NCBI RefSeq assembly: GCF_963583255.1 | Contig: NC_084816.1 | Coordinates: forward strand, 17,223,100 to 17,287,099 | DNA length: 64,000 nt | Reading direction: 5' to 3' | Origin: Pyrus communis | Lineage: Eukaryota; Streptophyta; Magnoliopsida; Rosales; Rosaceae | Shown: positions 1 through 9,564 of the stretch, piece after piece | Layout of the letters: every line of letters begins with the position of its first letter | How positions within the stretch are numbered: position 1 is the first letter of the stretch | The notes under the pieces: model-generated | Told to the model about the DNA's origin: nothing | What the model saw: only the letters and a program-made list of their open reading frames with translations | The model's database searches: none | Translations under genes and position numbers: made by a program

Positions 1-194
1 ATCTGAAAAGCCGCGAAAGCGTCGCCGAACTTCACGCAGGAAAATCCGATTTTTTGAATCGGTGGTCGTGTCGCCTTGGCTTTTTATAGAGGTATCGATC
101 ACCTCCAACATGCACACTTTGAAGATCGCCCGTTTGTGAAAATCGTCTTCGGCCCTTTCTGATTTTACTCCATCCACCTTTCTCTTTTAACCTT

Positions 195-809
195 TTGACA
201 ATGGCTAACCCGTCTAACATTTGCTTAGATTTGAGTCTCAGCAGTGATCCGAGTGCGCCACGTCAGGTAAATGTATGGTGCCCTTCTTTCTTATCTTCTA
301 ATGGTCATTTGACAGGTGAAGATTCTGTGATGAAGGACGTAACAACAGCTACGATAGTAGCTAGGAATTTCCTCACTCCAAAAGATAGTAGGCTGCTTTC
401 AGAATGGTCCGATGAGTTGGCCGTTCAAGAGTCCCTAACTCTTAGTGTTCAGTGCGCAGGCTCTGTGTCCAACATGGGCCAACGCCTACTTGCTCGATCC
501 CGCCAAGTGGAATCATTGATGGCGGAGGTGGAAACTCTTAAGCAATAGATCAAACAGCTTAAGCACGAGAATAGAAGTTTGCATGTGCTTGCAAATAACT
601 ATTCGACGGGCATGAAGAGGAAGCTTGATGAGCTGCAAGAATCCAGTGGTCGAATTCAAAGTGACCGTCAAAGGCTTACTGCTTTCTTCCAGATGCATCT
701 TTTTCCTGGCTCATTTAGCGTTCCACCAAGTATTGAGGCCTCTTCTTTGATGCCTCCCGCTTCTGTAGTTTTCCCAAGTAGTGGGGCTTCACGTGAACAA
801 CCTTTATGA
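195..809 (+). pseudogene. Antisense extra ORF of the gypsy element, one stop codon
   Basis: The frame reads from an ATG at 195 (a second ATG follows at 201) to 809 and is broken only by TAG at 546-548. The middle is rich in Leu, Lys, Glu and Gln, with heptad-like spacing on both sides of the stop (about residues 95-155), suggesting a coiled coil; the C-terminus is Ser/Pro rich. It runs opposite to pol and lies beyond integrase, the place where Tat-group elements carry an antisense ORF. Function is unknown. The single stop could be a mutation or a readthrough site; I cannot tell which from one copy. Confidence 0.6.
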
Positions 810-817
810 AAGCTCCA

Positions 818-855
<38 letters not shown>

Positions 856-1129
856 TACGCACTTGTAATTTCTCGGAGATCAATGAACATGCTTTATTTT
901 ATTTAGTGTATTGTGCTAAATACAGATAAAACATATACATCACCAAGATGTGTTATTTCCTTTTTTTTATTTTTTATTTTTTTATTTTTGATGATGTGAC
1001 TGTACTTGAAGTTTTGAAGTTTCAAGTTGCCTACGTACCCTTGGTTGAGGAGGGATCAAGTCATGACGTAGTTCAAATGAGTGATGGTTTTTTTTTTTTT
1101 TTTTTTTGATGATTTTGCCTTACACAGTT
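810..1129. other. Non-coding gypsy interior with long T runs
   Basis: This stretch has three T-rich runs (about 820-854, 958-990 and 1088-1107) and no supportable ORF. It separates the antisense ORF from the 3' end of the integrase frame. Confidence 0.5.
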
Positions 1130-1236
1130 TATGCTCTTGCGGGCCAGGAGCGTTGGTTGTCGCCTTTTAGGCTCGTGCGAACGAGGAGCTTTGGTTGTCG
1201 CCTTTTATGCTCATGCGGACCAGGAGCGTTGGTGCG
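1130..1236. repeat. Diverged ~40-bp minisatellite copies downstream of integrase
   Basis: About two and a half units are present. They carry the same core as the 3.1-3.5 kb minisatellite: a GCTCGTGCGAACGAGGAGC-like core followed by TTGGTTGTCGCC. They lie just beyond the integrase stop codon. Confidence 0.6.
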
Positions 1237-1242
1237 TTTGTT

Positions 1243-3189
1243 TTAGGGGTAGTAGCGCTTCAAAAATCTGCCGTTGATGGGGCCGATCTTCAACCCGTCT
1301 TCTGCCATGATTAAGTAGGCGCCATTGGTGTAGATCTCTTGTATTACGTAGGGTCCATCCCACTTTGATGTGAACTTGCTTTTTGTCTTATGCGTTGTAA
1401 TGATAGGCCTACGCAATGCCAGCACGAGATCTCCGGCTTGGAAAGACCTTGGGCGGACTTTCTTGTTGAATGCCTTGGATAACCGTGCTTGGTAGCATTC
1501 CAAGTGTTGTTGAGCTTCGAGCCTTCTCTCATTCAGCGCTTCCAACTCCTGAAGGCGCAACTTTGCATTTTCTTCATCAGTCAAGCCTTCTTGTATAGCC
1601 ATCCTTAGTGAGGGAATTTGACTTTCGAGCGGTAGAACAGCTTCTACGCCATATACGAGAGAATAAGGTGTAGCTTGGGTAGGAGTCCTATGTGTAGTCC
1701 TATATGCCCAAAGTGCTTCACTTATTCTTTCATGCCAATCTCTCTTTGTTCGGCCGATTACCTTTTTCAGGAGGTTGCACAGCGTCTTGTTGAATGCTTC
1801 CGCGAGGCCGTTAGCCGGAGCATGATACATGGAAGACTTGTGCTGCTTGAACTTGTATTTGTCGCAAAGCTTGTCCACGAGTCGGTTGGAGAACTGCTTT
1901 CCGTTGTCAGTGATAATGTAGCGAGGCACCCCATATCGGTGGATGATATGCTCCTTGATGAAACGAACAACAGTTTCCTTTTTTACTTCCCTTAAAGGGA
2001 TGGCTTCAGCCCACTTGGAGAAGTAATCTGTTGCAGCTAGGATGTAAGCTTCCCCTGCAGATGACTTTGGCGTAATTGGTCCTACAACATCCAATCCCCA
2101 TGCGTCGAACGGCCATGAAGCAACTGTAGGGTGTAATGGTTTAGGCGGTTGATGTATGAAGTTGGCGTGGAATTGGCAGGCTTGGCACCTTTTGGCGTGT
2201 TCCAGGCAGTCCTTCACCATGCTCGGCCAGTAGTAACCCATTCTTTTAAGCCGGAAATGTAGCTTTGGTCCAGACTGATGTGCCCCACACACACCTGAAT
2301 GTGCTTCTTCCATGGCTAGATTAACTTCTTCCTCACCTAGGCATCTCAGGAGCATTCCTTCAAGAGAGCGTCGATAGAGTGTTCCTTTGTAGTAAAGGAA
2401 GCGAGGTGCTCGTCGACGTATTTCGGAACGGTGTCTGAGATCATCTGGAAGCTTTCCATGCTCTAAGTAGTCGATCAGCGGCTGTCTCCACTCTTCAGCA
2501 TCGACTGGAAGTACTGAGATGACATTTGTATCATCTAGTGACATTTCATTAACGAGCGGAATCACCCATCTTTGGCAAACTGGCACGTCTGCAACTTCAT
2601 CTTTTCCTAGTGTCATACTCGAGGCTAGATTGGCGAGAGCGTCTGCCATTTGATTTTCCTTTCTTGGCACATGTTCTAGTGTCATACTCGAGGCTAGATT
2701 GGCGAGAGCGTCTGCCATTTGATTTTCCTTTCTTGGCACATGTTCTAGTGTCACAGCTTCGAACTTTTGTAGCAGTTGGGTTGCTAGCCGGAAGTATGGG
2801 ACGAGATCATCTTTCCTCACCTCATATTCAGTTAAGAGTTGATTGATTATGAGCTTGGAATCGCCATATACCTCAAGAGCTGTGATTTCCATGTTGATCG
2901 CCATTTGGAGCCCGATGATCAATGCTTGGTACTCAGCAATATTGTTGGAGCATAGCTCATTCAGTTGGAAGGAGTAAGGTAGTATTTGCCTTTGTGGCGA
3001 CATGAATACTACTCCTGCCCCCGCTCCGTCAGCTCGTGCGGATCCGTCGAAGAACATCGTCCATGTTGGGAAGATGTCGATGTAGAACACCTCCTCGTCA
3101 GGCAAGTAGTGTTTGGTGCTGTTTGCAGTTTCAGCTCGTGCAGGCAAGGAGCGTTTGGTGCCGTTTGCAGTTTCAGCTCGTGCAGGCAA
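1243..3189 (-). CDS. Ty3/gypsy RNase H-integrase polyprotein fragment
   Basis: The 648-residue open frame starts inside the 42-bp minisatellite, so its first ~27 residues are repeat-derived. RNase H begins near residue 46 (FFDGSARADGAG), with the acidic positions in AEYQAL, GDSKL and MADAL. The zinc-binding H2C2 module follows (HSGVCGAH ... CQACQ, about residues 295-345). The integrase core has D (GLDVVGP), D (ITDNGKQF) and E (LAEAFNK), so a DDE triad is present. The C-terminal part contains GDLVL and a KWDGPYVI motif typical of Ty3 integrases. Reverse transcriptase, normally directly upstream, is missing. The frame is still open, which suggests the copy or its replacement is not very old. 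Confidence 0.9.
   Translation of the reverse strand: MPARAETANGTKRSLPARAETANSTKHYLPDEEVFYIDIFPTWTMFFDGSARADGAGAGVVFMSPQRQILPYSFQLNELCSNNIAEYQALIIGLQMAINMEITALEVYGDSKLIINQLLTEYEVRKDDLVPYFRLATQLLQKFEAVTLEHVPRKENQMADALANLASSMTLEHVPRKENQMADALANLASSMTLGKDEVADVPVCQRWVIPLVNEMSLDDTNVISVLPVDAEEWRQPLIDYLEHGKLPDDLRHRSEIRRRAPRFLYYKGTLYRRSLEGMLLRCLGEEEVNLAMEEAHSGVCGAHQSGPKLHFRLKRMGYYWPSMVKDCLEHAKRCQACQFHANFIHQPPKPLHPTVASWPFDAWGLDVVGPITPKSSAGEAYILAATDYFSKWAEAIPLREVKKETVVRFIKEHIIHRYGVPRYIITDNGKQFSNRLVDKLCDKYKFKQHKSSMYHAPANGLAEAFNKTLCNLLKKVIGRTKRDWHERISEALWAYRTTHRTPTQATPYSLVYGVEAVLPLESQIPSLRMAIQEGLTDEENAKLRLQELEALNERRLEAQQHLECYQARLSKAFNKKVRPRSFQAGDLVLALRRPIITTHKTKSKFTSKWDGPYVIQEIYTNGAYLIMAEDGLKIGPINGRFLKRYYP
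2607..2744. repeat. 69-bp tandem duplication inside RNase H
   Basis: Two near-identical 69-bp units lie head to tail (2607-2675 and 2676-2744). They encode the same 23 residues twice, including the RNase H segment QMADALANL. The length is a multiple of three, so the reading frame stays open. Confidence 0.9.
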
Positions 3190-3533
3190 TGAGCGTTTTG
3201 GTGCCGTTTGCAGTTTCAGCTCGTGCAGGCAAGGAGCGTTTTGGTGCCATTTGCAGTTTCAGCTCGTGCAGGCAAGGAGCGTTTGGTGCCGTTTACAGTT
3301 TCAGCTCGTGCAGGCAAGGAGCGTTTGGTGCCGTTTGCAGTTTCAGCTCGTGCAGGCAAGGAGCGTTTGGTGCCGTTTGCAGTTTCAGCTCGTGCAGGCA
3401 ATGAGCGTTTTGGTGCCGTTTGCAGTTTCAGCTCGTGCAGGCAAGGAGCGTTTGGTGTCACCTTTTAGGCTCGTGCGAACGAGGAGCTTGTGGTGTCGTT
3501 TGCAGTTTCAACTCGTGCAGACAAGGAGCTTGT
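3112..3533. repeat. 42-bp coding minisatellite in place of PR/RT
   Basis: About eight close copies of a 42-bp unit (core GTTTCAGCTCGTGCAGGC, then AAGGAGCGTTTGGTGCC) are followed by two diverged copies to about 3533. Most units are 42 bp (14 codons); a few carry one extra T, which shifts frame. On the minus strand the unit encodes a peptide like SLPARAETANGTKR. The array joins the end of the gag-like frame to the start of RNase H and contributes residues to both. Confidence 0.9.
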
Positions 3534-5092
3534 GGACAAGATGGTTGCTGCTTGTCCAATTTCTTCGAAGCGATCTTCGAAATGCATTCCTCACAATCTT
3601 CATAGCAAGGAGCCTTGATCGAGAAATTGAATAAGTCTTCGATGAAGAAGAGATCGCGCATGAACGATCTTTGTGTTGAAATTTTCTTATCTTCAACATT
3701 TTCACATTGCTTTGGAGGTTGGCGAAAGCTGCTTTCCCTCCTTTCTGATTGGTGCACTTGTGAAGAAGACATATGTTTCTCGTGCAGTTTCTTCGGAGTG
3801 ACATGAGTCCATCCTTCAATTTCACTTGACTTTGAGCATGCCCCCAACAGTCGAGGTGAAGACTTTGAGTTGAAAGAGCCAGAAGTGACATCTTTCTTAG
3901 GGATTTCATCTTCAGTGCCGTCCTCTTGGGTTTGTTGGCATGAAGATTTGCCAGTGTGGACGATGATGCACCTCCTTACTTTCAGTGGTCCTTTTGTGTC
4001 GACCTCTAGGATTGCTTGGTGCTTCATCCTTGAAGGAATCAAGCTTCGAACGTTGCCTTTTTCTGCTAACCCATCGAACTTTTCTTCCTTTGGTGTTGTC
4101 TTCCTCTTTCCAAAAGGCTTCTCATTATCTTCAAATCTTTCCGAAGCTGATCGTCGCAGAGGAGAGATAGCTGTGTTGCTTTGTTTCTTAGGCTTTAACA
4201 ACCTTTCAAAAACAGAGCTTTGGGATGTTGGCGCGTTAAGCCTCTTGAAGACAGAGGTTTGACCTTGACTACCAATGCGATTAAGCACTGAAATTCTGGA
4301 GCTTGAATGGCTCATCCTATCGAAGACCAACGTCCGAGGGGTGGGTTTAGGCTCTTTTTGGTCTTGTTCAATGCTCACACTGATGTGTTGAGCGCTAGCT
4401 TTCTTCACTTTGCTTGAAATCTTCACGGGTGCATTTGGTGTGAAGCCAAGTCCAGCTTTGTTGTTGTCAACTCCGTAATCATGCTCCTTCAACTTCTTTT
4501 GAGTCTCGGTGAGGTCACGATCTTTGTCATTGACGGTGTTTGAAACCTTCTTTCCAAGATTTGAAGAGGAAGCAAAGTCATGCCTAGCCTTTGACATGAG
4601 TTCGTAGGCATTTGGGTTAAAGCCTTCTTCGGTCTTCTTAGTTGGAAGAGAGCTTGGTTTCATTTTGAGGCCATGTTGTGCCTCCAGACGGTTGATGAGT
4701 CCGGCGGTTTGCAAGTTTTTCTCCTCTGCAGTCCGTGTGAGCTTTGCGATTGCTTCATTCATCTGAGCTAGCTGCTCCTCGATTGAAGTTACTCCAGTGG
4801 TCATGACTTGCATGGTTGTACTGCCGCTCGAATCAGCGTCGGAGAGTAGGGACTCTGAGTATTTCCTCAGGCTTTCCCCTCTTGATGCCCTTAGCGAGGC
4901 TAGGGTGATCACAGGCTCGTGCCTCAGGTGTTCTTGTTCCTTTGACAGAGTTAATGCAGGGGCGGAAGCCGCGGCAAAAAGAGCTCTTGCCTTACTTCGG
5001 GTTATGGTGCCCGAAATATCACCACTTGCGGCGATGATGTTCTTATTCTTTGCTTTGATTGCAGGAACAGGTTGATCCTTTCTTGATGCCAT
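3458..5092 (-). CDS. Gag-like protein of the gypsy element, rearranged
   Basis: The frame is open from 5167; the likely start is the ATG at 5092, giving MASRKDQPVPAIK. The N-terminus is basic, followed by an SxxTRSKAR segment and an acidic/Ser region. A short coiled-coil-like stretch comes next (IEEQLAQMNEAIAKL). The C-terminal half has repeated SVFxRL-type motifs, which I recall from the region between gag and RT in this element type. The expected capsid domain and a CCHC knuckle are not visible, so the central capsid appears deleted and linker sequence retained. The C-terminus runs into the 42-bp minisatellite. Confidence 0.65.
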   Translation of the reverse strand: MASRKDQPVPAIKAKNKNIIAASGDISGTITRSKARALFAAASAPALTLSKEQEHLRHEPVITLASLRASRGESLRKYSESLLSDADSSGSTTMQVMTTGVTSIEEQLAQMNEAIAKLTRTAEEKNLQTAGLINRLEAQHGLKMKPSSLPTKKTEEGFNPNAYELMSKARHDFASSSNLGKKVSNTVNDKDRDLTETQKKLKEHDYGVDNNKAGLGFTPNAPVKISSKVKKASAQHISVSIEQDQKEPKPTPRTLVFDRMSHSSSRISVLNRIGSQGQTSVFKRLNAPTSQSSVFERLLKPKKQSNTAISPLRRSASERFEDNEKPFGKRKTTPKEEKFDGLAEKGNVRSLIPSRMKHQAILEVDTKGPLKVRRCIIVHTGKSSCQQTQEDGTEDEIPKKDVTSGSFNSKSSPRLLGACSKSSEIEGWTHVTPKKLHEKHMSSSQVHQSERRESSFRQPPKQCENVEDKKISTQRSFMRDLFFIEDLFNFSIKAPCYEDCEECISKIASKKLDKQQPSCPQAPCLHELKLQTTPQAPRSHEPKR

Positions 5093-5295
5093 TTGCGTTT
5101 TTCGATGATTTGAGGATAAAGATGAGAGGTAGAGATGTCCCACTGGGCGTGCCAAATTTGTGAACACGAAAGTTTCCTTAAAACAAGAAACAAGAATAAC
5201 GTGTACAAAATAATATTTTTGTGTTTATGATTTTGGGGTTACGATCTCTCTCAAATTTGGTCCTCTGATTCTATCTTCGTAGGGTGTAGGTTTGT

Positions 5296-5815
5296 GGATG
5301 AGTTGTTGATCCAAAGGGCCGTCGGGGCTTGATCTAAGGATGAACAATTGATGAACGGATCTTCAAGGGGCGTTGGGCTTGATCTTGAAGAATGGGTGTA
5401 TGGATTTCTTCAAGGGGCTTTTGGGCTTGATCTTGAAGGTTGATGGATGAGCAGATCTTCAAGGGCTTTTGGGCTTAGTCTTGAAGAACGATTGGATGTG
5501 TGGATTTGTTTGTGTTGTTGATCCAAGGGGCCGTTGGGGCTTGATCTTAGGATGAACGATGAACACTTTCTTCAAGGGCGGTCGGGGCTTGATCTTGAAT
5601 AATGGTTGTGTGGATTTCTTCAAGGGCTTTTGGGCTTGATCTTGAAGGTTGATGGATGAGCGGATCTTCAAGGGCTTTTTGGGCTTAATCTTGAAGAACG
5701 ATTGGATGTGTGGATTTGTTGAGGTTGTTGATCCAAAGGGCCGTTGGGGGCTTATGCTTAGGATGAACGGATGAACACTTTCTTCAAGGGCCGTCGGGGC
5801 TTGATCTTGAAAGAG
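5296..5815. repeat. ~210-bp higher-order repeat in LTR, built of ~50-bp hairpin units
   Basis: Subunits such as CTTCAAGGGCTTTTGGGCTT plus GATCTTGAAG recur about ten times. Markers of the larger unit (GATCCAAAGGGCCGT...) recur at about 5307, 5516 and 5727, giving a period near 210 bp. Many subunits begin CTTCAAG and end CTTGAAG, so each can fold into a small stem. Confidence 0.75.
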
Positions 5816-5988
5816 GATTTAACGAAGAACGAAGAGAGCTTTCTTGATCCTTCGGAATTCTTGGGAATTTGGATGGTTGGAAGCTTTGGAGTTTCAAAGC
5901 TTCAAGGATTTGGGGAATTCTCTTCTAATTTTGGAGTAAAGAAATGTATTTGTGAATTCCTTGATGCTTGATACCTTGATGGAGAAGC

Positions 5989-5998
5989 CTATTTATAG
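5989..5998 (-). promoter_or_regulatory. TATA box of gypsy LTR
   Basis: The minus strand reads TATAAATAGG, placed between the U3 part (to the right) and the repeat-rich R/U5 part (to the left) of the LTR. Confidence 0.55.
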
Positions 5999-6053
5999 GC
6001 TTTGAGAATGAATCACCACCACAAAATATTTTTTTCCTTTCCAAGCACCATTG

Positions 6054-6209
6054 CCTAATTTTCCCACTTAATGCAATATTGAAATTGAAGTGGTGTAACT
6101 TATGGCCTAATTTCCCACTTAATACCATTTTAAACTTGAAGTGGTCTAACTTATGGCCTAATTTCCCACTTAACACCATTTTAAACTTGAAATGTGTATG
6201 CTTTGTCAT
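6054..6209. repeat. 52-bp tandem repeat in LTR U3, three copies
   Basis: Units start CCTAATTT(T)CCCACTTAA at 6054, 6106 and 6158, a period of 52 bp. Confidence 0.85.
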
Positions 6210-6308
6210 TACCCAAATGAGAAAAACTTGCTTTGATCCGTAATGGATTGAAGTGTGCTTGCCTTGTCATTGCCCAACATGAGAAGAAAAACTTGTTTCG
6301 ATCCTCAA
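6190..6308. repeat. ~65-bp U3 repeat units, split by the Harbinger-like insertion
   Basis: Two diverged units share TGCTTTGTCATTACCC/TGCCTTGTCATTGCCC, a following GAGAA...AAAACTTG segment and GATCC. A third unit resumes at 10462-10530 on the other side of the inserted transposon. The insertion therefore fell between two units of a tandem array. Confidence 0.75.
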
Positions 6309-6540
6309 GGTAGCGTTTGGTACGCAGACGGGACGGGACGGGACGGGACGGAACGGGACGGGACGGGACGGAACAGATGTTCTGTGTTATGTTTGGTACG
6401 CGCAGGACGGAACAAGACGGTTGTTCCGTCCTGCGTTTGGTAGCACATGGACGGAACGGAACCAAAAGATTAAAATGACTAAAATACCCATGTTCCGTCT
6501 GTTGTTTGGTACAATTTTATGGGCGGAATGGGACATAACT
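6309..6540. repeat. Subterminal array of TIR-like and GGGAC motifs
   Basis: The left end carries about six GGGAC/GGAAC pentamers in tandem. The TIR core GTTTGGTA recurs near 6315, 6391, 6436 and 6505; the right end has GTACCAAACG again near 10391. Arrays of this kind often bind transposase; that role is inferred here. Confidence 0.65.
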
Positions 6541-7492
6541 CTTTATTTATTTATTTATTTTTTTTTTTTTTTATTTTATTTTTTTTTTTAAGTTGTTCAA
6601 ATTTGAACACTATTATCCATTATTTGTTTTTCTTGGTCCAAATTTTAATAGGTATATGTTGTGTTTCACATGCAAACCCCTTTAAAATTTGTAATTTTTC
6701 CCGTTTTCCACACCTTCATTCGAATTTTCACCACAAACCCATCAAATTTTATTGTGCAAATTGCAAAACCCACACCCCAATTCAAGTTTTAGTCCCTAAT
6801 TTTGGTCCTTTCAATTGTGGGTTGTTGTTCAGGGAGTTTAGGTTCTACAAACATTAGAATTGGCCTTGTTTAGAAGGACACCCCTCTAAATATTCCCCAT
6901 TGGGACACCCCTCTAAATATTCCCCATTGCAGGAACAAGGCAAACCACATAAGAGCACATGACAAATGTTGAAAAATATATAAGTTTAATGATAATGCAT
7001 ATCGTAAACATTTTAGGGTTTAAACATTTAGAACTTAAACAAAGAAAATGAAATATGCATAACTTAAACATGAAATATCCGAAATCAAACATTCGTCCCG
7101 ACTTAAAAAACAAATAATGTCTTGCTAAAGTAATAATGAAAACACTTAGAAGTTGATAAAGTTCCCCATACTAAAACCACAAATACTAAAACCTCAAAGG
7201 CTCTCCATAAACACTTTAATGAAATCTGGCTTCTGTGAGTCATCCAAGGTGGTCCAAATGCCCATCAGATCGGTATCCTTCACTAACTTCATTGAAATTC
7301 TTAACACCTAATCGTATGGACGTTGCTTTCTTAGCCTGAAACCATTGAGCCATATGATCATAGATATCACTCTCACAAATCCAAAATAACATAGATATCA
7401 CTCTTCTAATTTTATCACGACTACCTCAAATCTTATGAATCAAGCATAACCATCACAGCAAGTCAAATGAAAAAAAGCAGTTGTGGATTTAA

Positions 7493-8012
7493 ATAAAATT
7501 GCTAGCACAAAAATCAGCAAGAAAACATGCATCTGGCAACCTGACAATGTTGGAAACTGGTGAACCTGTGTACTCCCCTGTGACCCAGGTATGTTTTAAT
7601 AGCTTGTCTTTCAAGGAAAACTGTTTTAACTTGCCACATTATTTGAGATTATATCATATATGCACATTATTATATGTAGGAAGTACCTTTGCTTACTGAA
7701 GATCTTATCAAAGAAAATAAGGAGTTTGTGCTTCGAACAGGAAGGTCTGTATTTGAGTTAATTCTTAGTCACATTTTGTTTTCAAGTAACTTTTGGCATT
7801 TTGCTTAAAGTGACTTGTTTATTTTCCTAGTTCTCTGTACATATACATTTTTTTATTTTTAGAAGAACTGTACGTATACATATTAATCGCCATAAACTTG
7901 CATGCTATTATCCTTATTAATCTAGGTATATTTTTTGACAATTTGCCTTATCTTTATGGTCAGCGTTGGTGCTGGATGTTCTCAACTCCTCTTTGACATG
8001 CAGGCTTTCAAG
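7493..8012 (+). pseudogene. Captured fragment of Rab3GAP catalytic-subunit gene (three exons)
   Basis: Three exon pieces join in frame through canonical GT/AG introns. Exon A (about 7493-7588) ends VYSPVTQ before GTATG. Exon B (7680-7744) encodes EVPLLTEDLIKE...FVLRTG and ends in phase 2. Exon C (7964-8012) completes the Ser and encodes VGAGCSQLLFDMQAFK. A TGCAG acceptor at 8098 is followed by GTTGCAAAAAATGG, possibly the first codons of a fourth exon before homology stops. These peptides match, from memory, the conserved C-terminal region of plant Rab3 GTPase-activating protein catalytic subunits. The parental protein acts on Rab GTPases in membrane traffic. This copy has no start (TAA in frame at 7490), no 3' end, and sits inside a transposon, so it is a transduplicated fragment. 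Confidence 0.75.
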
Positions 8013-8510
8013 GTTTTCACTAATGAGAACTTATTTTATAGATTCACTGAATGGTGTGTGTTGACTGTTCAAGTTAACTAAGTTCTGATCATATGCAGGT
8101 TGCAAAAAATGGTCCCAAATCACCAAAACAAAACCAAAAAAAAAGTAAAATTTAGCTGCAAAGAAAATAAATAATACATTTATATACCTTTAGCACAGAG
8201 AGTTCCAAGAATCAGAATCGAAAATCCAAAAATCTGAAAGGGACAGTTTCCCGAATCTGGAAAACAAAATGCATCAGACATGCACAATAACGATCCAACA
8301 AAAAAAAAAAAAGATCCAAACCATATAAGCTGATAAACATGCAAAACTCACAGATAAATAACGATCTTGGGCTGATTTAGAATCACAATTCGTAATATTA
8401 GTCTTCAGACCTGTAAGCGACCAACAATCTGTCAGAGCAATACCATTTTGTTTTTCCAATAATCCACATGAGATCAAACCCAAACATGTCAAAAAAATCC
8501 ATTTTAATCC

Positions 8511-8660
8511 AAACTGCACTCACACAGTTTATATCACCAAGAACTGCACTCACACAGTTTAATCAAAATCCATTTTAATCCAAACTGCACTCACACAGTT
8601 TATATCCAAACTGCACTCACACAGTTTATATCCAAACTGCACTCAAACATTTTCGAATAA
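8511..8660. repeat. ACTGCACTCACACAGTTT repeat block, copy 1
   Basis: The 18-mer ACTGCACTCACACAGTTT occurs at about 8512, 8544, 8585 and 8611, plus a degraded copy at 8637. It is separated by TATATCACCAAGA or AATCAAAATCCATTTTAATC spacers. The same spacer order recurs at 9.57 kb. Confidence 0.85.
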
Positions 8661-8754
8661 TTTTCAAACACATGCTGACTATAATACAAACAAGCGGGAC
8701 GGTCATGAATAAATCTTGCAAACTTTCTGATAGAGCTATTCTCAATTGCCACAG

Positions 8755-8835
8755 ACTGGAGAGCAAGTGATGAACATGGCACACGGTGCTATGGACAGCG
8801 TGAAGAACACACTTGGAATGAATGAAAAGAAATGA
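8755..8835 (+). pseudogene. Captured last exon of a probable LEA-type gene
   Basis: After an acceptor-like TTGCCACAG, an 81-nt exon encodes 26 residues (TGEQVMNMAHGAMDSVKNTL, then GMNEKK) and a stop. The MA.GA.DSVKNTLGMN ending resembles C-termini of small late-embryogenesis-abundant-like plant proteins. Upstream exons are not seen. Downstream sequence looks like 3' UTR. It lies between two direct copies of the repeat block at 8.5 and 9.6 kb. Identification is from memory of the motif and is moderate only. Confidence 0.45.
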
Positions 8836-9564
8836 AGAAGATATATACCAGCAGCAGCCACATCTTCCTATTACGATTTGTGAAGATGCGTGGTATCAAC
8901 TAATTAGCATTTACATACGTACTTTGATGGATATAGGGTTTTGTTAATTAGGAGCATTTCTTGCTCTTAATTCCTTATCGTTAGGGAGACTCAAGTTAAT
9001 TTGTCTGTTAGTGTCAGACTGAGAAGTCTTTGAAAGGAAGCTCATGTCATCAGTTGGAATAAACTCTACAGATATATTCTTTAGTTTGTTTTCCATTTTT
9101 CTTCCACATTACAGCAATCAATGTAATAAAAGCTTAACAAGTACTGCAATATGCCATGCAATGCAAACAAATTGTTTTCTTTAATTACCTTTGTTAACTC
9201 CATAATATATCTTCTGTTAGTAATCCTATAACACCACCAGGGAGTTAATTTCAGTATTCAGTGCTCGACGCTGACACCCAAATCGTTCAAAATTCTTGTC
9301 CAAGTGAACTACTACTAGCTCCCTATCAATTCATCTAAACTTCTTCCTAATTAGTTGCTCAACGCTGATACCTCAAACTCCTCTTCCTTCATTAACAAGT
9401 TGCTTTTATTGTTCTTTCTACCTAGGCTTAGGGTTAATTTCTTGTGATCCCCAAGTTAAAATCAACAGAGGACCAAACCGAAATTCAGTCCAGCAAAATA
9501 TATATTAGGAAGCAAATCAAGCTGATCTGAACTCCAAATTGACCTTTTTGCATTAATCTTGACA

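Noticed and set aside
1675..1995. Plus-strand ORFs across 1.6-3.6 kb
   Set aside because: They are antisense shadows of integrase/RNase H and of the minisatellite, which is open in several frames because of its 42-bp period.
5296..5815. CRISPR-like array of short repeats
   Set aside because: Units are diverged, spacers are not unique, and it sits in a plant retrotransposon LTR.
6519..6857. 112-codon ORF in the transposon as a gene
   Set aside because: The N-terminus is translated T-rich low-complexity DNA and no family is recognised.
7113..7330. Minus-strand Myb-like ORF1 of a Harbinger element
   Set aside because: Some coding-like text is present (ending MESL and a stop), but I could not match it to a Myb/SANT domain; not called.
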